DNA of 64,000 bases from Alphaproteobacteria bacterium (lineage in GTDB: Bacteria; Pseudomonadota; Alphaproteobacteria; Reyranellales; Reyranellaceae). The stretch is from contig JAHBYP010000005.1 in NCBI GenBank assembly GCA_019635875.1, positions 62,001-126,000 on the forward strand, in the 5' to 3' direction. The notes beneath the pieces are model-generated. The model did not search any database and was not told the origin of the DNA. It saw nothing but the letters and a program-made list of their open reading frames with translations. The translations under genes and the position numbers were made by a program. Of the stretch, positions 49,135 through 57,395 are shown piece after piece (the first letter of the stretch is position 1; each line of letters opens with the position of its first letter).

Positions 49135-49383
49135 ATGCGCGAAACCACCAGGGCGGCGCTGACCGCCAGCCTCGCTGCGCTGGAGCGCATGATCGAGACG
49201 CTGTGGGCGATCGCGCCGGCGCGCAGCGAATTCGCCGACGACGCCGACAAGGAGGCCGCCAGCCGGCTGACCCAACTGCTGCTGCAGGCCGCCAGCGAAG
49301 CCTCCCGGCTGCGCGCGCGCGTGCGTCTGCCGCTTGACGTGGAGCGCGTCGAGATCGGCTGTGTGCCGGTCGACCCCGTCTGA
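49135..49383 (+). CDS. Hypothetical helical protein
   Basis: 82 residues; helical (LTASLAALERMIETLWAIAP; EAASRLTQLLLQAASEASRL). No membrane segment or known domain. First gene downstream of the leader hairpin. The next gene starts three bases after its stop, so they probably form one operon. Confidence 0.6.
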   Translation: MRETTRAALTASLAALERMIETLWAIAPARSEFADDADKEAASRLTQLLLQAASEASRLRARVRLPLDVERVEIGCVPVDPV

Positions 49384-49386
49384 GCG

Positions 49387-49608
49387 ATGCGCGCGCCGGA
49401 CGCCCGCCCGACCGTCGCCCCATCGACCATCGCCCCCGCGACTCGCGCCTACGCCACCGCCCGTCGCGCCGAGCTCTTCGTGCTGCTCGACAGCCTGGCC
49501 CATGCCCGCCGCCGCGGCTTCGTGCCCTTCGAGCGCCGCCTGCTGCCGCTGACGATCGACAGCATCCGCCGGCTCAACCGCTTCGCCGCGCTGGCGCTGC
49601 CACCGTGA
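49387..49608 (+). CDS. Small hypothetical protein
   Basis: 73 residues. Basic, mostly helical (YATARRAELFVLLDSLAHAR, FERRLLPLTIDSIRRLNRFA). Three bases after the previous stop. Not recognised. Confidence 0.55.
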   Translation: MRAPDARPTVAPSTIAPATRAYATARRAELFVLLDSLAHARRRGFVPFERRLLPLTIDSIRRLNRFAALALPP

Positions 49609-49678
49609 GCGCGCCTGCAAAATGTTTGGTACAATAGCCCGGTTGCGTTTGCCTTCCGTCACATTGGTGGGGACACCG

Positions 49679-50071
49679 ATGGCAACGTACATCATGTTCA
49701 ACCCGCCGCTGGGAAAGTGGCCGCCCCGGTTCGAGGTCCGTGACTTCAAGCTGGGACAGGACGGCAAAGGTGCGGACGGCAGGGGCTATCCCGGACATAT
49801 GCGCCGGCTTTGGGTACGCAGCGTGCGCGACGCCTTCGTCCACATGGCGGATCCGATCGTGAAGACCGAAGCGGACCGCAAGGCCACCCCCCAGCGCCAG
49901 GAAATCCGGGACGCAGCCGACAAGGGCACGGTCTTCAGCTCGGTCACGGTGTTCCAGCCGAACCGGCGGGTCACGATGCAGCGCGTGAAGATCGCCCGCT
50001 TCACCGCGTACATCAACGAGCCCCTGACGATGGAACTGCGCTTCGAGACGATGTCGGAAATCACCAGGTGA
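49679..50071 (+). CDS. Hypothetical beta-rich protein
   Basis: 130 residues. YIMFNPPLGKWPPRFEVRDF with the short FxLG turn, later VTMQRVKIARFTAYINEPLT and MELRFETMSEITR give a strand-rich C-terminus that is distantly like Hcp-type barrels (PF05638); I am not confident of this. GGTGGGGA before ATG. Overlaps the next tiny frame by GTGA. Confidence 0.6.
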   Translation: MATYIMFNPPLGKWPPRFEVRDFKLGQDGKGADGRGYPGHMRRLWVRSVRDAFVHMADPIVKTEADRKATPQRQEIRDAADKGTVFSSVTVFQPNRRVTMQRVKIARFTAYINEPLTMELRFETMSEITR

Positions 50072-50184
50072 TCGCGACCAGCGACACGCACGAGCTCACG
50101 CATCTCGCTTTCGGGGCGCGCCAGCCGGGCACGCTGGTGATCAACACCGACTGCCGATCGCCCAAGTGGCGGCGTGATCAATGA
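50068..50184 (+). CDS. Possible very small coupled gene
   Basis: 38 residues from GTG overlapping the previous stop (GTGA). Contains one Cys and a basic end (SPKWRRDQ). A perfect palindrome (GCGGCGTGATCA, T-centre) lies at its end, 50169-50193, and could terminate or regulate. Support is positional only. Confidence 0.3.
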   Translation: MIATSDTHELTHLAFGARQPGTLVINTDCRSPKWRRDQ

Positions 50185-50286
50185 TCACGCCGCGTCCGGC
50201 GATTGGTCACTGTCCTCGCCCCGCCCGCCTGCGTTAGGCTCGCACGCCGCCGCGAAGGCGCGCGGCTCGTCGCGTGGGACGCCATC

Positions 50287-51063
50287 ATGAGGATCCTGCA
50301 GCTGGGATTGGCCTGCCTTGCCCTGGGCGCGAGTGCCTGCGATCCGGTCTACACGGTCGACCTGAGCAACGCCTGGACCTCGACGGGCTACATCAACAGC
50401 GGCGCGCGCACGCTGGGCGAGCTCTATGTCTGGAACCGCGACAACGACACGCTCACCAAGCTGATGACCATTCCCGTCGAACCCACCGCGTTGGCGCGCC
50501 AGGAATCCGGCGCCCGGCGCGAAGCCGGCAACATCAGGGGATTCGGCCTGAAGGCGAGCGGCAGCTATTCCGGCCTGGCGACGGCCGAGGCCCGGGCCGC
50601 GGTCGAGCGCAACCTCAAGATCACCTACATCAACTACCGCACCGAGCCGCTCGCCAATCCGGCCGGCTTCCTGGCCGACTACCTCAACAGCACGATCACC
50701 AACGAGAACCGGGGCGAGGTCGAGAACAGCCTTTACCTGCACGCCGCCCTGAAGCAGCCCGACATCTACAAGCTCGTCCTGGTCAGCCAGCTGCTGCGCG
50801 CCGACGAAGCGCGCTTCGAGTTCGGCACCGCGGCCTCGCTCGGCGTGCCGGTGAAGGTCGAATCGGTCGGCAGCGGCGCGATCGAGCTGAAGTTCAACCG
50901 CGGCTCCGTGGAGCGCGTCGCGGGCAAGGGCGTGGCGGTCAACTTCCAGCTCTCTGTGCTGAAGGTCTCGCAGATCACGCAAGCCGACTATACCGGCTGG
51001 GCCTTTCGGGTCGAGGCGGTCGAAACCGGCAACCTCTCCGAGCTGCTGCGCAGATCGTGGTGA
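50287..51063 (+). CDS. Exported probable lipoprotein
   Basis: 258 residues. Signal-like start LQLGLACLALGASAC, with Cys18 in an ASAC variant lipobox. The mature part is mixed alpha/beta: VDLSNAWTSTGYINSGARTL, TAEARAAVERNLKITYINYR, TNENRGEVENSLYLHAALKQ, and a strand pair VPVKVESVGSGAIELKFN. Family not recognised. Start ATG 50287 has GGGACGCC before it, not a strong site. Confidence 0.65.
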   Translation: MRILQLGLACLALGASACDPVYTVDLSNAWTSTGYINSGARTLGELYVWNRDNDTLTKLMTIPVEPTALARQESGARREAGNIRGFGLKASGSYSGLATAEARAAVERNLKITYINYRTEPLANPAGFLADYLNSTITNENRGEVENSLYLHAALKQPDIYKLVLVSQLLRADEARFEFGTAASLGVPVKVESVGSGAIELKFNRGSVERVAGKGVAVNFQLSVLKVSQITQADYTGWAFRVEAVETGNLSELLRRSW

Positions 51064-51066
51064 GGT

Positions 51067-51558
51067 TCAGCTGCCGATCATCGATGCCGCGACGGTGGCG
51101 ACCGTCGTCACGCCGATCAGGGTGAGGCCGGCGACCGCGACGCTGGCGGTGCCCATCGCCTGCAGGACGCGGCGCGCCACCGGCGGCCTGCGGGCGGGAC
51201 AGGTGATTGCCAGCAGCCGCAGGTATTCCGGGATCTGCCACAGCGCCTCGGTGCCCTGGCGGAAGGTCAGCGTATCGCCCGGCCGCAGGGTCCAGACGCG
51301 ATGGTTCTCGTCGATCACGCCGCCGGTGCCTTCGACGACATGCACCACCTCGTCGGCCTCGTAGTGGCGGCGGAAACGGCCGGTGGAATAGTCGCGCAGG
51401 CCGACCTGGGTGCCGTCGCCGGCCTGCTCGAGCGGCGCGCGGCGCGCGATCGGATCGCCCGACAGAACATCCTGCTCGGCGATGGCCTCGACCTTGAAAT
51501 CGGCGAAGGCCGGATCATGGAACTGCAGCGGCAGCGCCTTGGTGTTCCGACGTCTCAT
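51067..51558 (-). CDS. Cupin-domain protein with C-terminal membrane segment
   Basis: 163 residues from ATG 51558. Cupin core: GDGTQVGLRDYSTGRFRRHY, EADEVVHVVEGTGGVIDENH, VWTLRPGDTLTFRQG. A single membrane segment near the end (ASVAVAGLTLIGVTTVATVA). Cupin metal ligands are not all evident. Overlaps the 3' end of the 50287 gene head-on, three bases apart. Confidence 0.75.
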   Translation of the reverse strand: MRRRNTKALPLQFHDPAFADFKVEAIAEQDVLSGDPIARRAPLEQAGDGTQVGLRDYSTGRFRRHYEADEVVHVVEGTGGVIDENHRVWTLRPGDTLTFRQGTEALWQIPEYLRLLAITCPARRPPVARRVLQAMGTASVAVAGLTLIGVTTVATVAASMIGS

Positions 51559-51715
51559 CAATTTGGCCCAGAATATGACCGCGACAATATAAATCAATAA
51601 TCGCTCACATATCTCTGAATGTAAAGGAGAAATTTGCACCAGTTTGGACAGTAGTTTAGCATTGCCGCCGGCTGACATCGGCGGCATGGTCCACACGCAC
51701 AGGGGGAGAAAGGCG

Positions 51716-52348
51716 ATGGCTGTCTACCTGAACGAGCTGGAAGTCGGCGAGGCCAACGACCTGGTCGGGTTCCCCCACCTCCTGGTCTGCATGGGCATCG
51801 TGGTGCTGACCAACAACAGCATGTTCGGGCTGCACATCGACACCACCCAGCCGGCCCAGCTGACCACCGCCTACAACGCCTTCAACAACTTCATCGGCGG
51901 GCGCGGCGCCGGCCCGATCGCCGCGCTGTACGGCAGCTGCAACCACGATGTCCGCTACGCCAACAGCAACAACAAGCAGGCAGCGTGGCAGGCCGAGATG
52001 ACCCAGGTGGCCGGCACTTTGAACGGCGGCTGGCACGGCCCTGTACGCGGCTTCGACACGTCAATCGTCGCGCCGCGCGACGGCACCTATGTCGAGTACG
52101 CCCCCGACTATGGCGGCAGCGCGTGCTCGATCCATTACAAGCGCAACGAGAAGATGAACTACGCCAAGACCGGGCACAGCGGCACGTTGGGGTTCAATCC
52201 CGACATCAAGAAGATCAGCCTCTACAAGGGCACGCTTGTCGACGTGCTGAGCGAGACCAGCGGCGCCGCGATCAAGCGGACCTGGTCGAACAAGGGCCTG
52301 CTGCACGAGGTCAACTACGCCGCGCGGCTGCTGAGCTTCGACGCCTGA
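51716..52348 (+). CDS. Hypothetical protein with His and Cys motifs
   Basis: 210 residues. A strand-rich start: NDLVGFPHLLVCMGIVVLTN, then FGLHIDTTQPAQLTTAYNAF (His40) and IAALYGSCNHDVRY (Cys75). Position-specific His then Cys could be catalytic; cysteine-dependent deamidases of the CheD/BLF1 type show Cys then His in a similar fold, so the order here is reversed. The rest has no recognisable domain. ATG 51716 chosen for AGAAAGG. Confidence 0.6.
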   Translation: MAVYLNELEVGEANDLVGFPHLLVCMGIVVLTNNSMFGLHIDTTQPAQLTTAYNAFNNFIGGRGAGPIAALYGSCNHDVRYANSNNKQAAWQAEMTQVAGTLNGGWHGPVRGFDTSIVAPRDGTYVEYAPDYGGSACSIHYKRNEKMNYAKTGHSGTLGFNPDIKKISLYKGTLVDVLSETSGAAIKRTWSNKGLLHEVNYAARLLSFDA

Positions 52349-52416
52349 CCCTTGACGTGAGGGCCGCCTCTATAGAACAAATAGCGAACATCCATGCTGA
52401 AGGAGAGGACAGCCCG

Positions 52417-52749
52417 ATGGATCGCGCGGCCTTCATCGAGCATTTCCGCATCGTCATCCTGGTCGAAGTGATCCTGAGGATGGGCTCGCGCCTGTCGCCG
52501 GATCCGCAGGCCGAGGCGCTGGCGGCGTACGAGGCGTTGCGGCGCGCGGGCGGTGAGACCAGCCTCGCGCCACGGGCCTTCGCCGACGCCGTCGCGCCCG
52601 AGCTCGCCGGGCTGTTCTGCGAATGGCAGCGCGGCAGGCGCGTCGATGCCGCCGAGGTGGCCGGCGTCGTGTTCGACGGCCTGGCGCGTGCCGGCGCGAG
52701 CATCGAGCGGCGGCCGACCTCCTCCGCCCCGTCGCGCGCCGCCGATTGA
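52417..52749 (+). CDS. Hypothetical protein
   Basis: 110 residues; helical (FIEHFRIVILVEVILRMGSR; EAEALAAYEALRRAGGETSL-like region), GAGAGG eight bases before ATG. C-terminus Arg/Ser/Ala-rich. Convergent with the TpsA-like gene, 14 bases apart. Confidence 0.6.
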   Translation: MDRAAFIEHFRIVILVEVILRMGSRLSPDPQAEALAAYEALRRAGGETSLAPRAFADAVAPELAGLFCEWQRGRRVDAAEVAGVVFDGLARAGASIERRPTSSAPSRAAD

Positions 52750-52763
52750 CCGCGGGACTTCTA

Positions 52764-53729
52764 TTATTCGGGCGGCGCGCCGCCGAAGACGATCACGCCG
52801 CCTTCGTTGGCGACGCTGTGGGCGGCCGCGCGGCCCTGGGCGTTGGTCACGCCATCGACCACGTCGCGCGCCGTACGCGCGCTGAGTGTCGCGGTGCCCC
52901 CTGCGGGCGACAACGGCTTGCCATGGACGTCGACCACAGGCCGCGCGACCTGCAGCCTGAGCAGGCCATCGCCGGCGAGATCGACGGTCAATGCATCGGC
53001 GCCGCCGATGGTGAGCTTGTCCAGGGTGGCGATGATCGCACCGCTCATGCCCGACGACGGGCCGGCGAGGCCGACAAGGCCGCCCTCGCGCACGGTGATG
53101 GCGCGCTGATCGATGGGCACAAGGCCAAGGGCGGGATTGACGACGGGCGATGGCGCGCGGCCGACAGGCCGGACTGTCGCCGTCGTGACGGCGGACGGGG
53201 GCGGAATCGTAGGCGGAGGAGGAGCAGCCAGGACCATCACCCGCTGGCTGCCACCGCCCGACGCACCAGAGGTGATCGAGATGGTGCCGGGGATACCGAG
53301 GCTGCCGCCGGCGTTCAACGTGATGGTGCCGCCGGTCGCGATGGTGCCCGATATGGTGACCGGACTCACTGTCGGGGGTGCCGAGATGGTCACCGACCCA
53401 CCAACCGAAACCACATGACCGCCAATCCGCTGCGCCGATGCCGGCCCGCCCGAGCCAAGCATGCCAGCACCCAGAACGACCACGACGACCGCACTCTTCA
53501 GCGCAGTCGATGCCGACTCAACCCCGCGCTTCCCCAACTTTGCCCCCCTGGGACTGCACTGGTCCTGCGACAAGTCTAGCGGATTGCTTCGTGGTTGCAA
53601 GCCGGCCGGGTTCGGCACGCCGTTGGCGATAGGCGCAATCCCCTGAACTGGTGGATTCGCTGGGCGATCGACGGTGGAGGCGGCGGTCATGACGATCAGG
53701 TTGGAGATGCGTCGACGCTGACCCCGCAC
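52764..53729 (-). CDS. Filamentous-haemagglutinin (TpsA)-like fragment without a TPS domain
   Basis: Up to 321 residues, start uncertain (GTG 53729, ATG 53690 or TTG 53537). A hydrophobic signal-like segment KSAVVVVVLGAGMLGSGGPA precedes the mature part. The C-terminal half is clearly TpsA-like: ITVREGGLVGLAGPSSGMSG, ATLDKLTIGGADALTVDLAG, ATLSARTARDVVDGVTNAQG, as in the haemagglutinin repeat/FHA core. The N-terminal TPS secretion domain (about 250 residues, NPNG motif) is absent; instead there are short Gly/Thr strands (VTISGTIATGGTITLNAGG). It may be a decayed or reduced partner of the TpsB at 2039. Confidence 0.7.
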   Translation of the reverse strand: MRGQRRRISNLIVMTAASTVDRPANPPVQGIAPIANGVPNPAGLQPRSNPLDLSQDQCSPRGAKLGKRGVESASTALKSAVVVVVLGAGMLGSGGPASAQRIGGHVVSVGGSVTISAPPTVSPVTISGTIATGGTITLNAGGSLGIPGTISITSGASGGGSQRVMVLAAPPPPTIPPPSAVTTATVRPVGRAPSPVVNPALGLVPIDQRAITVREGGLVGLAGPSSGMSGAIIATLDKLTIGGADALTVDLAGDGLLRLQVARPVVDVHGKPLSPAGGTATLSARTARDVVDGVTNAQGRAAAHSVANEGGVIVFGGAPPE

Positions 53730-53917
53730 GCCGCGAGGAAGAGCCCCTTATGCTTTGTTCTGCCGCTGGTTTTATGCTTTTGCAGTAGCCTTCACCAAAA
53801 CGGACTAATTCCATGCGGTTGGGGAACATTCGTAATTGATTGCATTTATGATGAGTGATACAGTTTTGATATTACGTATCTTATTTCAAATTCATTTTCT
53901 CAGTCATTGGATAGGAT
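53730..53917. other. AT-rich interval
   Basis: 188 bases, AT-rich from about 53750 on, between divergent genes. CATTGGATA occurs at 53905-53913, just before the 53918 start. Confidence 0.45.
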
Positions 53918-54718
53918 ATGAAGAATTATTTTGTCCGCCATATTTCGGCGGGCGTGCTGGCTGCCGGTCTGGCGGTCAGTGCGATCATCCCGGTAACCCA
54001 CGCCACGGATGCACCTGATCAGAGCCGCCGGCTCGAGGAGTTGGTGCGCGCCTTCGACGAGAGCGCGATGCGGGTCAACGGCTCGCGCGCCCAGGAGCTG
54101 GCCCGCTGGACCGGCACGATCTACCTGGCCATCGCCGACACCCCGGGCCTCGAGCGCGTCGCGGGTGAAGCCGAGAACATGGTCCGCACCCTGGCCGCCT
54201 TCACCCGGGTCAACGTCGAGCGCGTCGCCGTCAGCGATCCACGCCGCAACTTCCTGATCAAGGCCAGCACTCGCGAGTCGAATGGCAGGACCCCCTGCCT
54301 GTCGGCCGTCGACTGGGACGACTGGGGTCGCATGGCCACGGTCGAGGTGCACGTGAACCTGACGAACGCCGCCCGGCTGACGCGCTGCATCAATCACGAG
54401 ATCCTGCACGGCTTCGGCCTGCGGTCGCACCCCGAGACCGCCTACTCCGTCCTGAGCTACCGGTACGTCAATCAGGCGCACCTGACGGAGATCGACGAGG
54501 TCGTCCTCGCCACGCTGTACGACCCGCGTGTGCCGGTGACGGGTTCGATGCCGAACATCGCCCGCATCGCCTGCGGCGTCATGGCCGAGAAGCTGAACAT
54601 GACCGCGGCGGCCGCGGAGCCGATCTGCGCGCGGCGCTCGGCGCCGTCGCGACAGGGATTGTTCGCATCCCTCAGCGCGAGCGGCAGCGAGCGCGAGCGC
54701 GAGCACATCGGGCAGTGA
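53918..54718 (+). CDS. Exported DUF2927-like protein with a HExxH motif
   Basis: 266 residues. Signal peptide 1-29 (VLAAGLAVSAIIPVTHA). The DUF2927 pattern is visible: CINHEILHGFGLRSHPETAY and later TEIDEVVLATLYDPRVPVTG. HEILHGFGLRSH contains H-E-x-x-H followed by a third His seven residues after the second, one more than in metzincins, so a zinc peptidase site is plausible but not canonical. Followed by a strong terminator. Confidence 0.75.
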   Translation: MKNYFVRHISAGVLAAGLAVSAIIPVTHATDAPDQSRRLEELVRAFDESAMRVNGSRAQELARWTGTIYLAIADTPGLERVAGEAENMVRTLAAFTRVNVERVAVSDPRRNFLIKASTRESNGRTPCLSAVDWDDWGRMATVEVHVNLTNAARLTRCINHEILHGFGLRSHPETAYSVLSYRYVNQAHLTEIDEVVLATLYDPRVPVTGSMPNIARIACGVMAEKLNMTAAAAEPICARRSAPSRQGLFASLSASGSEREREHIGQ

Positions 54719-54724
54719 GCCTTT

Positions 54725-54757
54725 CGCCCCCGGCCGTCAGGCGGCCGGGGGCGCTTT
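54725..54757 (+). terminator. Intrinsic terminator after the DUF2927 gene
   Basis: CGCCCCCGGCCG (54725-54736) with CGGCCGGGGGCG (54742-54753), loop TCAGG, then CTTTCATT. Good stem and short T run. Confidence 0.8.
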
Positions 54758-54831
54758 CATTCGGCCGATCGCCGGCATAGACTCGCCCAGATGGAGTTCT
54801 TCCGTTTCGCGGCCTTCGCCGACGCCAATAG

Positions 54832-55773
54832 ATGCCGACCGATCGTCCTCTCGTCACCGCGCTGATCAATTCATACAACTACGCGCGCTATCTCCCGTTC
54901 GCGATCAACAGCGTCATCAACCAGACCTATCCGAACATCGAGATCATCCTCGTCGACGACGGCTCGACCGATTTCACCCCGGCGCTGGCCGCGCAGTACG
55001 GCCACAGGGTGCGCTGGGTGCGCACGGAGAACGGCGGCCAGGGGCACGCCTTCAATGTCGGCATTCCCCTGGCGCGGGGCGAGCTCATCATGCTGCTCGA
55101 CGCCGACGATTGCTGGCTGCCGGACAAGGTCGAGCGCATGGTCGCCATGGCGGCCAGGCATCCGCGCGCCGCGCTGCTCTATCACCGCTTCCAGAACATC
55201 GACCCGCATGGCAAGGAGGTCGGCCCGCCTCAGCCAGTCCCGCTGATCAGCGGCGACTACCGGCGCACCTACCTGAATTCGGGCGGAACCTGGTGGAGTC
55301 CCATCACCTCCGTCCTTGTGCTGCGCACGGCGCACATCCAGAAGGCGATCCCGATCCCGACCTACGCGGTCCGTGAGGGCGCCGACACCATCATCGCCGA
55401 TTACTGCGTCGTGACGTCCGAGGTCGCCTCCGAACCGGATGCCCTGACCTTGCGGCTGCTGCACGGGTCCAATCTCTACGCCGCCGGCCGCACCCGCTAC
55501 CTGTACCGCTCCAGGGAGATCCGCGAGAGCGACGTGCGCCGCATCGAATGGCGCATGTTCGCGATGCGCCAGCTCATGGACCGGCTGGGCATCCGCTTCG
55601 ACGTCGACATCGACCGCAACGAGTGGCGGACGACCAACCTCTACTGGCTGGGCCGGGCCTCGTTCTGGTCGATGCTGAGGGCCTGCATGCTCAGCCCGGA
55701 GCCTGGCATCCACCGCAGGCTCGAGCGACTGAGGTGGATCATCAAGGGCAAGCGACTGTACAGGAACGGCTGA
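54832..55773 (+). CDS. Family 2 glycosyltransferase
   Basis: 313 residues. VTALINSYNYARYLPFAINS, IEIILVDDGSTD (first GT2 Asp pair), LIMLLDADDCWLP (metal-binding D-x-D), and the later GT-A landmarks. Members add sugars to lipid or polysaccharide acceptors; acceptor unknown. ATG 54832 chosen to give the standard start. It precedes a convergent GT-B gene. Confidence 0.88.
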   Translation: MPTDRPLVTALINSYNYARYLPFAINSVINQTYPNIEIILVDDGSTDFTPALAAQYGHRVRWVRTENGGQGHAFNVGIPLARGELIMLLDADDCWLPDKVERMVAMAARHPRAALLYHRFQNIDPHGKEVGPPQPVPLISGDYRRTYLNSGGTWWSPITSVLVLRTAHIQKAIPIPTYAVREGADTIIADYCVVTSEVASEPDALTLRLLHGSNLYAAGRTRYLYRSREIRESDVRRIEWRMFAMRQLMDRLGIRFDVDIDRNEWRTTNLYWLGRASFWSMLRACMLSPEPGIHRRLERLRWIIKGKRLYRNG

Positions 55774-55798
55774 CGAGCAAGGCTGCCCGAGGGCCGCG

Positions 55799-56983
55799 CT
55801 AGGCGGCTGCCAGCCCGCCCGCCTCGAGGATCGCGGGCAGCGCGTCGGGCAGGGCGTCCTTCGCCAGCTGTCGCGCCTGACGCTGCGCGGCGGCGAGCGG
55901 AGCGCCGTCCTTGACGATCGCCCGGAAGGTGCTGGCGAATTCGTCCACCGAGACGTTCGGCGTCCGGGTCCACTGAAACCCCATCCTGCTCGTGCTCGCG
56001 TTGAGCGCCTTCTGTTCGCGGGTCCACGGCACATGCAGCTGCGGACGGCCGAGCAGGAGCGCGCGCTGGGCAACGTCGTGCTCGCCGTGATGGATGATCG
56101 CGCTGGCATGACGCGCGTGCTCGAGGAGCGCGGCGTGCTCGTCCCAGACCGTCGCCTTCGGATGCTGCTCGAGGAAGCGCCGCATGCCGGTCGTGCCGCC
56201 ATGGACGAAGACGTCGACGGCCGCGCCCGGAACACCGCCGGCCAGGGCGAGGACCATCGTCTCCACGCCGGGGCACGCGACATCGAGGAAGGCCGCCAGC
56301 GCCGGCGCCCCCTCGACCGGGCTTGGCGCCACGGCGCCGCCCAGCAGCCCGGCCGAGCCGGTGCGGCGCAGCTTCAGGTAGGGATCGAAAGCCGGCACGC
56401 CGTACAGCACCTGATGGCAGCGCCCGAGAACGTCCGACAGCGCGCCAAGCTCGGCGCGGCCGGCCCGCACGAGCGCTGCGTTGGCGTTGGCGAGCAGCGT
56501 CTCGTCCGAGGCGATCGGTGTCGAGTCCGCCGACAAACGCGGGAACGAATCGCCCAGTATCGGCGGCAGGCAGCAGCCGTGACCGAGCGCGACGGTGCGC
56601 GCGACCGATGGGCCGAGCATCCAGACGATCGGGGCGCCAAAGGCGTAGATGACGTCGGGCTTCACGCTGTCGATCAGGCGCATCCAGACGTCGACCAGCG
56701 TCATCAGCCCCTTACTGTCGTCGAAGCCGTTGGTGGCCATCGCGTCGGCAAAGCCGTCGACGGGCGGGCGCTTCGCCGCGCGTTGCAGCGCATCGCGCGG
56801 CAGTGGCGCCTGAAGGAGATCGCCGGGAACCCAGGCGCCGGCGAAATCGACGAGCGATACCGGGTCGCCGATGGCATAGCTGACGTCGCAATCGCGATCG
56901 GCGAGCGCCCGGCCGATGCTCAGCGCATCGCGCAACAGCTCCGGCGGTGCGCCGAACTCGCCGGCGATCAGGACCCGCGTCAT
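55799..56983 (-). CDS. GT-B glycosyltransferase (MGT/UGT-like)
   Basis: 395 residues from ATG 56983. N-terminal domain RVLIAGEFGAPPELLRDALS, LADRDCDVSYAIGDP; C-terminal nucleotide-sugar site with VFVHGGTTGMRRFLEQHP, then SAIIHHGEHDVAQRALLLGR, which holds the HHGG-type/Gln landmark used by family 1/28-like enzymes. Resembles macrolide or lipid glycosyltransferases. Aglycone unknown. Convergent with the GT2 gene. Confidence 0.83.
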   Translation of the reverse strand: MTRVLIAGEFGAPPELLRDALSIGRALADRDCDVSYAIGDPVSLVDFAGAWVPGDLLQAPLPRDALQRAAKRPPVDGFADAMATNGFDDSKGLMTLVDVWMRLIDSVKPDVIYAFGAPIVWMLGPSVARTVALGHGCCLPPILGDSFPRLSADSTPIASDETLLANANAALVRAGRAELGALSDVLGRCHQVLYGVPAFDPYLKLRRTGSAGLLGGAVAPSPVEGAPALAAFLDVACPGVETMVLALAGGVPGAAVDVFVHGGTTGMRRFLEQHPKATVWDEHAALLEHARHASAIIHHGEHDVAQRALLLGRPQLHVPWTREQKALNASTSRMGFQWTRTPNVSVDEFASTFRAIVKDGAPLAAAQRQARQLAKDALPDALPAILEAGGLAAA

Positions 56984-57395
56984 GCTGGACTCATGCGCAT
57001 GCGCGCTCGCGCGCCGACCTGCTGCGCGTGTCGCCCCTGACGCCGGGCGTCTCGCCGGTCCGTTCGAAGCCATCTACCGCCATCGGCTCAGGGCGCGTCA
57101 CCGTCTCGCCCTCGACCGGCTCGAGGTCGAAGAGGTCACACAGCGCGGGCGGACGGTGCCTTCGCTGCCAGCGCGGACGTGCTTGAAGGGAAGCGCGCAG
57201 AACGTACCCGGAAATGGCGAGCCCATGACTTCAACCATGCAGGGCCTCGGCCCGCCAGCCAGACCTCGGATTGCCCTATGAATAGAATATCACGGTGCTC
57301 GACAGGAGTGGCAGGCAATAGGCAGGAATCGCCGAAGAATGCTCAACCTGCGTTTCGGCTTCGGCCGCCCGCCACCCCTGGGATTCGGACGTCGC
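56984..57395. other. Non-coding interval
   Basis: 412 bases with no supported gene. 57275-57300 is AT-richer (CCTATGAATAGAATATC) and may hold a promoter for the GT-B gene. The remainder is GC-rich; open frames here look like chance. Confidence 0.4.
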
